A stretch of DNA of 64,000 nt. Origin: Bifidobacterium simiiventris. GTDB taxonomy: Bacteria; Actinomycetota; Actinomycetes; Actinomycetales; Bifidobacteriaceae. Shown here one piece after another: positions 8,861 through 20,700 of the stretch. The translations under genes and the position numbers were made by a program. Each line of letters starts with the position of its first letter. Within the stretch, counting starts at the first letter, position 1. The stretch lies in the NCBI RefSeq assembly GCF_019331715.1, contig NZ_JAHBBG010000001.1:310001-374000 (forward strand). Reading direction: 5' to 3'. The notes beneath the pieces were generated by a model. That model did not search any database and was not told where the DNA came from. It was given only the letters and a program-made list of their open reading frames with translations.

Positions 8861-10150
8861 TCAGTACGCGCCGGCGATCGCCTGGTCGAGGTCGGCGATC
8901 AGGTCGCGCGGGTCCTCCAGGCCGATCGACAGGCGGATCAGGTTGTCGGTCACGCCCGCGGCGCGGCGGTAGTCGTCCGGCACCTCGCGGTGCGTGATGT
9001 TCGCCGGGTCGACGATCAGCGAGCGCGCGTCGCCGATGTTCGGCACGTACGAGAACAGCTTGGTGCCGTCGAGGATGCGGCGCACGTTGGACGCGTCGCC
9101 GTCCACGAGGAACGAGAGGATCTGGCCGACGCCGTTCGGCAGGTATTTGGCCGCGAGCGCGTACTGCGGCGTGTCGCCGAGGCCGGAGTAGTTGACCTTG
9201 ACAACGTGCGGGGTGCGCGTCAAGTGGCGGGCGATCTCGGTGGCGGTGGCGACCTGGCGGCTGACGCGTTCGGGCATGGTCTCGAGGCCCACGAGCGTCA
9301 GGTACGCGTTGAACGGACTCTGCACCGCGCCGAACGTGCGCAGGTACTTGATGCGCACGCGGCGGATGAACGCCTCGGCGCCGAACTTGTCGGCGAAGCT
9401 GCGCGGCGTGCCGTCGCCGTCGGCGATGACCTGCTGGAGGCGGGTGAACTGCGGGAAGCGTCCGTTCGCCCAGTCGAAGCGGCCGGCGTCGATGATCGCG
9501 CCGCCGATCGCGTTGCCGTGGCCGGTGATGCCCTTGGTGGTCGAATGCACGACGATGTCGGCGCCGAATTCGATCGGGCGCAGCAGATACGGGGTCGGCA
9601 CGGTGTTGTCGACGATGAGCGCCACGCCGTGACGGTGCGCGACTTCGGCGAGCGCTTCGATGTCGGCGATCTCGGTGCCCGGGTTGGCGACCGTCTCGGT
9701 GTAGATCGCTCGCGTGTCGGGCCCGATGAGCGATTCGACCTCGGCCATGTCGTTGATGTCGTGCACGAAGTCGGCGTGGATGCCAAACTGCGGCAGGAAG
9801 TCGTCGAGCGCGTCGACCGAGGCACCGTACAGGTTCTTGGAGGCGATGATGCGTCCGCCGCCCTCGCCCGCGCACATCAGCGCGTAGGAGACGGCCGCCA
9901 TGCCTGAGGAGACGGCCACGGCGCCGACGCCGCCTTCGAGCGCGGCGAGCCGCCGTTCGAGCACGTCCACGGTCGGGTTCGCCACGCGGGAGTATTCGAA
10001 TCCTTCCGTCTCGCCGGCAGCCAGCGCCCGGCCGCGGTCGGCGTATTCCAGATCGAACGCGGCCGAGGCGTAGATCGGCACGCTTGCGGCGCGCGCGTTG
10101 TCCGCCCGGTCGTATCCCGCATGGATGGCCGCAGTGCTCAGATCCGTCAT
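8861..10150 (-). CDS. metY: O-acetylhomoserine sulfhydrylase (PLP enzyme)
   Basis: This is a Cys/Met-metabolism PLP enzyme of 429 residues, which is the length of O-acetylhomoserine (thiol)-lyases and longer than cystathionine synthases (about 380-400). The N-terminus has the expected STAAIHAGYD start. Other features are SSGMAAVSYA for PLP phosphate binding and VHSTTKGITGHG with Lys206 as the predicted Schiff-base lysine. The enzyme would make homocysteine from O-acetylhomoserine and sulfide in methionine synthesis. The start at 10150 is supported by GGGGGAG ten bases upstream; an open frame continuing to 10516 runs through the divergent promoter region and is not used. It is transcribed away from the NADH oxidase gene. 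No SAM riboswitch was recognised upstream. Confidence 0.92.
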   Translation of the reverse strand: MTDLSTAAIHAGYDRADNARAASVPIYASAAFDLEYADRGRALAAGETEGFEYSRVANPTVDVLERRLAALEGGVGAVAVSSGMAAVSYALMCAGEGGGRIIASKNLYGASVDALDDFLPQFGIHADFVHDINDMAEVESLIGPDTRAIYTETVANPGTEIADIEALAEVAHRHGVALIVDNTVPTPYLLRPIEFGADIVVHSTTKGITGHGNAIGGAIIDAGRFDWANGRFPQFTRLQQVIADGDGTPRSFADKFGAEAFIRRVRIKYLRTFGAVQSPFNAYLTLVGLETMPERVSRQVATATEIARHLTRTPHVVKVNYSGLGDTPQYALAAKYLPNGVGQILSFLVDGDASNVRRILDGTKLFSYVPNIGDARSLIVDPANITHREVPDDYRRAAGVTDNLIRLSIGLEDPRDLIADLDQAIAGAY

Positions 10151-10382
10151 GATTGATGTTCTCCCCCGATGGTGTGGATTGATGATGGCAACCGCCATAT
10201 TATGCGTCATCGCGTCCGCCATCGCCACATCCGTCTTGAATCGCGTCACATACCGGAACCGCGCGTCTGCCCGCTGTCGCCGTCGGCCGTTACCGGCCGC
10301 AGCCACGCCGGTCATGGATCCGCGCCGATCGATGGCACAATGGTGTCTGACAACGTCGCCTGAAGCAAAGGAGCATCCATCC

Positions 10383-11771
10383 ATGACCACCGTCGCCATC
10401 GTCGGCTGCACGCATGCCGGAACGTTCGCCGCCACGTCGATCCTGAAGCAGCATCCCGATTGGACCGTGCACGTGTTCGAGCGCAACGACTCGCTCTCGT
10501 TCCTCTCGTGCGGCATCGCGCTGTGGGTGGGCGACCACGTGTCCGATCCGAAGAGGATGTTCTATTCGTCGCCCGAGGCGCTGGCCGAGGCGGGCGCGAC
10601 GATGCACATGCGCCACGACGTGCTCGACGTGGACGTGACCGGCAAGACGCTGCACGTCAAGGATTTGGAGACCGGCGAGGTCGCCGAGTACGCGTTCGAC
10701 AAGCTGGTGGTCACGACCGGTTCCGCGCCCGTGATCCCGCCGATCGACGGGTTGGATGCGGCGATGGAGGCCGGCACGGTGATGCTGTGCAAGAACTGGA
10801 ACCATGCGCTGGCGATCAAGGAGCGCGCGAGGAGCGCGAAGTCCGCGGTGGTGATCGGCGCGGGCTACATCGGCGCGGAGCTGGCCGAACAGTTCAGCGA
10901 GATCGGCGTGAAGACCACGCTGGTCGACGCCCTGCCGCGCGTGCTGGCGAACAATTTCGACGCCGCGATCAGCGACGAGGTCGAGCATGCGTTCGAGAGC
11001 CACGGCGTGACGCTCGCGCTCGGACAGAAGGTCGTCGCGTTTCATCCGGCCGCCGGTTCGGACGGCGTGGACGGTTCCGGCGTGACCGTCGTGACCGAGC
11101 AGGGCGAGTACACGGCCGACGTGGCGATCCTCGGCGCCGGTTTCCGCCCGAACACCGAGCTGTTCCGCGATCAGCTGCGCATGCTGGGCAACGGCGCGAT
11201 CGTGATCGACGACTACATGCATGCCTCGCTGCCGGACAACACGGTGCTCGAGGACGTGTTCGCGGCCGGCGACAGCGCGACCGTGCGCTACAATCCGACC
11301 GGCGCGGACGACTACATCCCGCTCGCCACGAACGCGGTGCGGCAGGGCCTGCTCATCGGAGAGAACATCGTGTCGGCCGTGAAACGCTACCCGGGCACGC
11401 AGGCGACGAGCGCGGTCCAGCTGTACGATCTGGCGATGAGCGCGACGGGGCTCACGCTGGGAGGTGCCGAGAAGCGCGGCATCGCGGCCAGATCCACGAC
11501 GATCACGCAGGACTATCGTCCGGACTTCATGCTCACGACCACGCCAGTGACGGCGACGATCGTGTGGAGTCCGGTCACGCGGCGCATCCTCGGCGCGCAG
11601 TTCCTGTCGAAGCACGACATCTCGCAGGCCGCGAACGTCGTGTCCGTGGCCATCCAGGCCGGGTTTACGATCGATCAGCTGGCCGGCGCGGACCTGTTCT
11701 TCCAGCCGAACTTCAGCCAGCCGATCAACTTCGTCGGCGCGGTGGCGATCCAGGCGGTCGCCGAAAGCTGA
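10383..11771 (+). CDS. nox: FAD-dependent NADH oxidase, Nox / CoA-disulfide reductase family
   Basis: This is a 462-residue pyridine nucleotide-disulfide oxidoreductase. It opens with an FAD-binding TTVAIVGCTHAGTFAA motif. A single redox cysteine follows at residue 43 in the context FLSCGIALWVG, the hallmark of water-forming NADH oxidases and CoA-disulfide reductases. A second Rossmann motif, VIGAGYIGAELAE, binds NADH, and a dimerisation domain ends the chain. In fermentative bifidobacteria such enzymes remove oxygen and regenerate NAD+. The ATG at 10383 has AAAGGAG nine bases upstream. It is divergent from metY and converges on the mrp gene with only six bases between stops. Water-forming activity is inferred from the family. 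Confidence 0.9.
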   Translation: MTTVAIVGCTHAGTFAATSILKQHPDWTVHVFERNDSLSFLSCGIALWVGDHVSDPKRMFYSSPEALAEAGATMHMRHDVLDVDVTGKTLHVKDLETGEVAEYAFDKLVVTTGSAPVIPPIDGLDAAMEAGTVMLCKNWNHALAIKERARSAKSAVVIGAGYIGAELAEQFSEIGVKTTLVDALPRVLANNFDAAISDEVEHAFESHGVTLALGQKVVAFHPAAGSDGVDGSGVTVVTEQGEYTADVAILGAGFRPNTELFRDQLRMLGNGAIVIDDYMHASLPDNTVLEDVFAAGDSATVRYNPTGADDYIPLATNAVRQGLLIGENIVSAVKRYPGTQATSAVQLYDLAMSATGLTLGGAEKRGIAARSTTITQDYRPDFMLTTTPVTATIVWSPVTRRILGAQFLSKHDISQAANVVSVAIQAGFTIDQLAGADLFFQPNFSQPINFVGAVAIQAVAES

Positions 11772-11777
11772 ACCAAG

Positions 11778-12923
11778 TCAGGCCATCAGTCGTTCGGCGA
11801 GCGCGCGGAATTCGCGCCCGATGCCGTCGGCCCGCAGCGCGCCTTCGGGCGTGAGCACGGCGGGCCGGCCGGCCTCCCCCGTCTCGCGCAGTTCGGGTTC
11901 GAGCGGCAGCTGCGCCATGAGCGGCACGTCGTAGCCGAGCGCGTCGGTGAGCTGTTCGGAGACCCGCTGTCCGCCGCCTTCGCCGAAGATGCGCAGTTTT
12001 TCGCCCTTATGCTCGTACCAGCTCATGTTCTCGACCACGCCGCGCACCTTCATCGGCACCTGCAGCGCGACCAGACCGGAGCGCACAGCCACGTCGGACG
12101 CGCTCGGCTGCGGGGTGGTCACGACCACGAGTTCGGCGTTCGGCAGCGCCTGAGCCACGGAGATCGCCATGTCGCCGGTGCCGGGCGCGAGGTCGAGCAG
12201 CAGCACGTCGGGTTCGCCCCACCACACGTCGGCGAGGAACTGTTCGAGCGAACGCTGCAGGCGCGGGCCGCGCCACAGGATCGCCCGGTCGGCGCCGGCG
12301 AACATGCCGATCGAGATGAGTTTGACGCCCCACGCGGTCACCGGCATGAGCATGCCGTTCAAATTCGTGGGCTGTGTGTGCACGCCGAACAGCTTCGGCA
12401 GCGAGAAGCCGTAGATGTCCGCGTCGATGGCGGCCGTGTCGTAGCCGAGCGCGGCGAACGTGGCGGCGAGGTTCGCGGTGACCGACGATTTGCCGACGCC
12501 GCCCTTGCCGGAGGCGATCGCGAAGATGCGGGTCTTGATGCCGGGCTTGTTGAACGGGTTCTGCTTGCGTTCGGCCTTGAGGTCGGCGACGAGGTCGGCG
12601 AGCTTGTCGTGGCTCATCGACGTGACTTCGATGTGCGGGGTGAGCCGCGCGTCCGGGTAGGAGGCGACCGCGCCGTTGATCTGGTTGGTGATCGTCTCGC
12701 TCAGCGGGCAGCCGGGCACGGTCAGTTCGACTTGGATGGTCACGTCGTAGGCGGGCTGACCGTCGGCCGTCGCCCCGCCCGTCCCGGCCTTGCCGTCCGC
12801 CGGCACCGCGTTGATCGCCGCGATCATGCCCAGATCGGTGACCGAGCGGCCGAGTTCGGGGTCGATGACCCTGCTGAGCCGCTCGTAGATGGCCGCCTCG
12901 ATGTGCCGGGTGTCTGCTGTCAT
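11778..12923 (-). CDS. mrp: Mrp/ApbC/NBP35-family P-loop ATPase
   Basis: This is a 381-residue iron-sulfur cluster carrier-type ATPase. Residues 5-105 form a MIP18/DUF59-like domain (RVIDPELGRSVTDLGM). The deviant Walker A motif GKGGVGKSS at 139-147 starts the ATPase, followed by DADIYGFSLPKLFG and a Walker B-like LLLDLAPGTGD. The usual CPxC cluster-binding pair late in classical ApbC proteins is absent: the ENMSWYEHKGEKLRIFG stretch carries no cysteine. Cluster transfer would therefore need another site, or the protein does something else. AAGGAGG precedes the ATG. It overlaps nothing and converges with nox. Confidence 0.88.
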   Translation of the reverse strand: MTADTRHIEAAIYERLSRVIDPELGRSVTDLGMIAAINAVPADGKAGTGGATADGQPAYDVTIQVELTVPGCPLSETITNQINGAVASYPDARLTPHIEVTSMSHDKLADLVADLKAERKQNPFNKPGIKTRIFAIASGKGGVGKSSVTANLAATFAALGYDTAAIDADIYGFSLPKLFGVHTQPTNLNGMLMPVTAWGVKLISIGMFAGADRAILWRGPRLQRSLEQFLADVWWGEPDVLLLDLAPGTGDMAISVAQALPNAELVVVTTPQPSASDVAVRSGLVALQVPMKVRGVVENMSWYEHKGEKLRIFGEGGGQRVSEQLTDALGYDVPLMAQLPLEPELRETGEAGRPAVLTPEGALRADGIGREFRALAERLMA

Positions 12924-13120
12924 ATGTCGTCCTCCTTATTGCCTCACCTAGACTAGCGTGAGATCGCACGGCATGCCAGAGGCAGTCATCCCGGGAACCG
13001 GGGCCGGGCAAAAACGTTGCAGGAGCCGGGAAGCGTAATGCAACATGCCGCGGATGGTCTCATCAGACATACCCGCCAGCCACGCCATGATATCCGGTCT
13101 AATGCTCTATCTGGTTTCTC

Positions 13121-14479
13121 TCACTTCTTGGCTGTATGGTATCGAGTCGCACGGCCCGTTCCAATCTTCCTAACCAGCCCAGCGTCAATCATCTCCCGCA
13201 GCAGTTTGCCTGCACTGGATTGTGCAAGACCGGTCACCTGTTGGATTTCGCTGCGGGAGGCACCTTCCTGCCTTGATACGAGTGATAGGACGGTTCGTCG
13301 CCGTTCATCAATCGTTTCGCCCGATCGTAGATATTGATCATCCGCGACTGTCCTCAGACTGCCGCGATCTGCCGGATATGGACGCGCACTGGGATTATGG
13401 GATGGCAGCACCAGTCTGAACGCGTTATCGCTGATCTGAAATTCCGGCTGAACGGGTTCCGAGCGATAGTCATCGATGATTTTCGGCACCCCCGTGCCAT
13501 ACGCCTCGACCCATCCCAGACGGTACAGGATCGATGCGAGTCTCGGGTTGCGCTGCAACGAGGTGCCCAGCATCATATCATCCTTGGTCATGCCCGCGGG
13601 CAAACCACCGAAGTTCACGAATTCCACGCGATCATCGAACACACTGACCAATCCGGGACCCGCCAGCGAGTAATCACGGTGCACCACAAGGTTCAGTAAT
13701 GCCTCACGCAACACGGACGGCGAATAGTCACGATGATCCACACGCCGCAGCGCCCCGTCGAACGTCGAACGGGTCGAGTTGAAACGGCCTATGTATTCGG
13801 CCACTCCTTGGAACTGACCAAACAACGAACCCGTGAACTCCTCACGACTGTTGAACGTCGACTTGTCCGTGCCCTCGAACACCGCAGCCTTGATGGAAGC
13901 CGCGCATTGATCGGACAACAGCCATGCCAGGTTAGTGTACGTTCCAGCGTCATTGATCAATCCCAACGTACGCTTGGACTGCTCAGTGAAAGCGATACCC
14001 GTCTGCGCGAACACCGATGATGCCCTATCGAACGTCAATGATTGCTCCACGCTTTCCATCTGCTCGAACGAGAGGCCGGCGGATTCCCTGATCATTGAGA
14101 GAATGGCCGTCTCACTGGCTTGAATCGAGCCGGCACCAAGGCGAATGTACACTCCGGCAGGCCGAGGGCCTTTGTCGCTGAGATAGTACGGACGATTCGT
14201 GCCCGGCCGGATGCCCACTGTCACCACATCCATCCCATCGCGTTGGACCGGATAGATCGACGTGAAACGGGCCAGATCGGGGTGTACTCCGTTACTGATC
14301 GACTGCATGATCCTGAGCATGCAATCATCGACGTCATTCACTCCCACGGCCTTGCCGTCATCATTCACACCGACGAGGATCGTTCCGCCTCCGGAATTCG
14401 CAAACGCGATCGCGGTTTTCTTCGCGCTGTCATTCCAATCGGTTTTGAACTCGAGATACTGGCCTTCGCGATCTTCCAT
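13121..14479 (-). CDS. AlbA_2/Schlafen-domain regulator with ATPase-like and winged-helix domains
   Basis: This 452-residue protein has three parts. Residues 1-125 are an AlbA_2 (Schlafen-like) domain, with EGQYLEFKTDWND and AFANSGGGTILVGVNDDG. Residues about 245-360 resemble the HATPase_c_4 domain of RecG-like regulators, with EALLNLVVHRDYS and GTGVPKIIDDY. The C-terminus (about 395-452) is a winged helix, SRSEIQQVTGLAQSSAGKLL. Such proteins are usually annotated as ATP-dependent helicase-like or transcriptional regulators and are frequent in accessory regions. Base composition is lower in GC than the neighbours. AGGAAGATAGCAG precedes the ATG at 14479. The 55-base palindrome directly upstream suggests autoregulation. 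Target genes are unknown. Confidence 0.82.
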   Translation of the reverse strand: MEDREGQYLEFKTDWNDSAKKTAIAFANSGGGTILVGVNDDGKAVGVNDVDDCMLRIMQSISNGVHPDLARFTSIYPVQRDGMDVVTVGIRPGTNRPYYLSDKGPRPAGVYIRLGAGSIQASETAILSMIRESAGLSFEQMESVEQSLTFDRASSVFAQTGIAFTEQSKRTLGLINDAGTYTNLAWLLSDQCAASIKAAVFEGTDKSTFNSREEFTGSLFGQFQGVAEYIGRFNSTRSTFDGALRRVDHRDYSPSVLREALLNLVVHRDYSLAGPGLVSVFDDRVEFVNFGGLPAGMTKDDMMLGTSLQRNPRLASILYRLGWVEAYGTGVPKIIDDYRSEPVQPEFQISDNAFRLVLPSHNPSARPYPADRGSLRTVADDQYLRSGETIDERRRTVLSLVSRQEGASRSEIQQVTGLAQSSAGKLLREMIDAGLVRKIGTGRATRYHTAKK

Positions 14480-14491
14480 CTGCTATCTTCC

Positions 14492-14546
14492 TGCTGTTTT
14501 CTGCTACTTTTCTGCCACTATAGCAGAAAAGTAGCAGAAAACAGCA
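14492..14546. promoter_or_regulatory. Perfect 24-bp-arm inverted repeat, likely operator/promoter of the AlbA_2 gene
   Basis: Arms at 14492-14515 and 14523-14546 are exact reverse complements with a seven-base centre, CACTATA. Each arm itself contains two spaced copies of TTTTCTGC. On the minus strand the centre reads TATAGTG, a good -10 hexamer, so the promoter core sits in the middle of the dyad and the start codon is only 13 bases beyond the palindrome. This layout fits an operator for a dimeric or tetrameric autorepressor. It could also fold as a terminator hairpin for ligA, but it is 78 bases past that stop and lacks a U-tract. Confidence 0.65.
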
Positions 14547-14623
14547 CGCATCTTTGCCGGCAGCAAGCACAGCACAAGCAACTGGAAAACCATGCAGTCG
14601 GTGTGTCTGCACCGCACCGTGGA

Positions 14624-17378
<2,755 letters not shown>

Positions 17379-17489
17379 CTGCGCTGAGCCCGTCAGCGCA
17401 GGACTCGCGGGCGTCCTGTTCGACGGAATCGCTCGGTGTGCCCCCTTAAAGATCGGCTAGACTGACATCACCGGCCAAAGGAGGCTCTT

Positions 17490-17714
17490 ATGGATATCTT
17501 CACCATGCTGCTGTTCGTGCTGCTGGAGATCGTGCTGATCGCGATCGGCATCGTCTGCCTGTTCGCACCGAATACGATGTGGCGCATCGAACATGTCCTG
17601 AGCGTGCGCGGCGGAGAGCCGACCGACTTCTATATCACGATGACCAGGATCGGCGGCGTCGTGGCGTTGGCCGCCGCCGTCATCCTGCCGTTCCTGCCGA
17701 TGATCCTTCACTGA
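17490..17714 (+). CDS. Small two-helix membrane protein of unknown function
   Basis: This is a 74-residue protein with an AAAGGAGG ribosome site seven bases before the ATG. Residues 3-26 and 52-73 are strongly hydrophobic and would span the membrane. They are joined by a polar loop, RIEHVLSVRGGEPTDFYITM. The loop sequence and length suggest the DUF6199-like group of small membrane proteins, but no function is known. It sits alone between ligA (divergent) and the convergent 1217-residue gene. Confidence 0.75.
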   Translation: MDIFTMLLFVLLEIVLIAIGIVCLFAPNTMWRIEHVLSVRGGEPTDFYITMTRIGGVVALAAAVILPFLPMILH

Positions 17715-17755
17715 CGGCCTTGGCGGTGCGGCCGCCGAGCCAGCCGCACCGCCGT

Positions 17756-20700
17756 TCACGCGTTGAGCGAGCGCAGGAACTGGGCCTGGATCACGTCGAT
17801 GCCGTCCGCGTCGTCGTCGGCCATGCGCGCCCACGCCACCGACAGGGTGCGGGCCGGCACGAACATGCCCTCGTCCACGCTCACACGCGCCGCGTCGCGG
17901 ATGATGCCGCCGACCTCGGTGCGCGGCCAGACCGGCAGGTCGTGTGCGGCGAGCACGGATTTGGCCGCCTCGACGCTGTCGGGAACGGGCACGCATTGCG
18001 AGTCGGCGCGCGCCATGAGTTCGCGCAGTTCGCCTTCGAGCGCGCCGATCTGCCCGGGGCTGATGTGGTCGCTCATGATGTATGCGGCGGCCGCGGTCGC
18101 GAACTGGTCGTGCATCCACTCGCAGTAGGCGAACCGGTAGTAGGCGAATGCCGCATCGTCCCGGTCGAGCGCCACCCGCAGGGCGTTCAGGCAGGCGGCG
18201 CGCGCCGAATCCCAGTCTTCGAGCCGTGCGAGCTGCACGGCAAGTTTCAGGTGCGACAACGGGTATGACGGCGCGTACGAAACCATCGCGTTCAGATGCG
18301 GCAGGGCGGCCTTCGCGCCCTTGATCTGGGCGAGGATGTCGGCGACCTCCATGTGCGCGTAGAACAGGTCGTCGGGGATGAGCACGGTCTGCTCGCCCGG
18401 CGTGGCGAACAGCCGGTTGTAGACGACGCGTTCCGCATATGAGTTGAAATAGCGCGGCACGCCGGGATTGTTCGCGTACATGAGGTCGAGCCGTTCGATC
18501 TCGGCCTCCATCACGTCCATCGCCCGGTCCATCTGGCCGGAGAACAGCAGGTCGTGCGCCTTGTTGCGTTCACGGTCGATGCCGGCTCCCAGCTGGAAGG
18601 TGATGTCGGGCGTGTCACGTCCGTCGATGAGCGCGCTGGTGACCTGCGGGGCGAGCGAACTCAGCTCGGGGTCGCCGATGCGGTCGATGAGGCGCATCGC
18701 GCGCTGCGCCTTCTCGACGGACGGCATGGCGGCGTCGGCGGCCAGACGGTGGAATTCGGCGACGCCGCGCTGCAGCAGGTCGGCTCGCTGGATCGACAGT
18801 CCGGTTTCGTCCGCGGTGCCGAACACGCGGGCGACTTCGGGGCTGAACGCGGCATCGGACAGTTCCGGCTCCTCCTGCGATCCGGCTGGCGCGAACCGGC
18901 TGTCGCGCAGGTCGAACCCGGCTTCGGTAGGCGCGAGCGCACCATGCTCGTCGAAGCGCAGGTTCGCACCGAACGCGCGGTACGTGTCGACCGGGTGTTC
19001 CAGACCGTCCTCGTAGAGCCGGGCCAGCAGGTCGTCGCGGTCGAATTCGACGGTAACCATCGTGCGCACGGTCGGGCTGGTGCGCAGCGCGTTGAGTGGG
19101 TCGGATGATTCGTCGGATGCACTGCCGGACGTGTCGCCGCCGAGGTCGTTGAACGCGCCCATCGGATCGTCGGGATTGTAGTCGTCCGCGATCGCGGCAG
19201 AGTCGGTGTCGTCGGTGTTGGTCGACGGCATGGCGAAGGACACTTCGTCGAGGTCGATGCCGCGCATGAGATCCTCGAACTGGCTGTCGACGCTTGACTG
19301 GTCGTCGCGCCCGGTCTGGCCTGTCTGACCGGTCTGACCGGTCTGGTCGGTCCGATCCGCATCGGCCGGGGTCTGTTCGGCCATGCCGTCGCCGGACGCG
19401 ATGCGGTCAGTGGCGCCGTCGGCCTGCGAGGTCGCGCCGGTCGCGGCCTGCGAGGCGGGATCGGGGGTCGCGTCGTCGTGCGAGTCCTCGACGGGGCGGG
19501 GCAGGCTGAGCGACGGGTCTCCATGGAAGTCGCCGTCCTTGGGGTCTGCCTTCGTGCCGCCCAGTCCGATGTCGCCGCGGCGCACGCGCTCGAACGTGCG
19601 CAGCATCTTGCCGACCATGCCGGAGATGGCGGAGTCCTGTTCGGCCACGGCCTCCTCGAGGCCGATCGAGTCGATGTGCAGCGAGACGCGGCGGATACGC
19701 TCGTCCGCTCCGAACAGCAGCGTCGCCATCATCAGGCCGACGCGCAGGTTGTAGTCGGCGCTCATCGCCGCGCGGTCATGTTCGTCGAGCGGTACCCACA
19801 TGTGCCGTTGCGCGTCGTAGCGGCTGCTCGGCATCATCGACGGGCCGGAGGTCGTGAATCCGATCGCGGCCTGGCCGTCCGCAAGGTTCGAGCGGAATTC
19901 CACGTCGAAGCGGAACGGCAGTCGCAGGCGGCGCAGCAGCGTCGACACGGTCTGCCGGTACAGCCATTCGGAAGGTTCGCCGGTACGGGCGAGCGGGTCG
20001 GGATGCTGTTCGGCGAGGCGTTTGCTGACCGCGCGCGCTTCGTCGGCCAGCCGCAGCACCGCGTGGCGGTCGTCGCCCATGCCGGATGCCGGGTCGACGG
20101 CGTTCAGGTCGAGGTCTCCCACGCTGGCCTGAACGCTGGCCGCCGTTCCGGCAGGACCCGGCCCGCCGACGTTGCCGTTGCCGTTCGCGTCGAAGATGAA
20201 CGCCGGGTCGGGTTGGAGCACGCCCAATGCCGGATTGTCGAGCAGCATGCGGTCGATCTGCGCGGCCTGCGCGCGCGTGACGGTATCCTCGATCGGCGTG
20301 AGCCCCTGCCGGGCGTTGCGTTCGAGCCATGCGCTCACGTTCGCGAACCGGTTGAGGTTGCCTTCGATGCGCAGCGTCTGCAGGATCGCGGGGAACTGCA
20401 GGTTGCCGTTCCAGGTCAGGAAGTAGCTGCCCGAATACGTGGACGTGTACAGGTGCAGTGGTTCCGCGCCGTGCACCGCGTCGAGCCCGGTGGCCGGGTC
20501 GAGCGCGCCGGCCTCGTGCATGAGGTCGGAGAAGTGATCCTCGAGTCCGGATGCGCGCATGCCGTGCGCGCGGGCGTCGAGCGTGTCGCGCAGGCAGCGG
20601 CGGATCGCGCCGATCGGCGCCTCGCGGTTGAGCCTGCGGAAGATGTTGCCCGAACCGAATCCGATGAGCAGACCGTTCATGGCCGGCAGGAAGTACGTGG

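Noticed and set aside
10151..10382. SAM riboswitch upstream of metY
   Set aside because: No conserved SAM-I, SAM-II or SAM-IV blocks could be recognised in the 232-base divergent region.
10151..10516. N-terminal extension of the O-acetylhomoserine sulfhydrylase
   Set aside because: It overlaps the divergent NADH oxidase start and promoter, and the family N-terminus begins at 10150 after a GGGGGAG site.
12924..13120. Possible small gene or RNA between the Mrp ATPase and the AlbA_2 gene
   Set aside because: No ribosome site with a sustained frame and no strong structure; only the Mrp promoter region is needed here.
14492..14546. CRISPR-like or attachment-site reading of the AT-rich palindrome
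   Set aside because: Only one unit, no spacers, no integrase or cas gene nearby; operator is the simpler reading.
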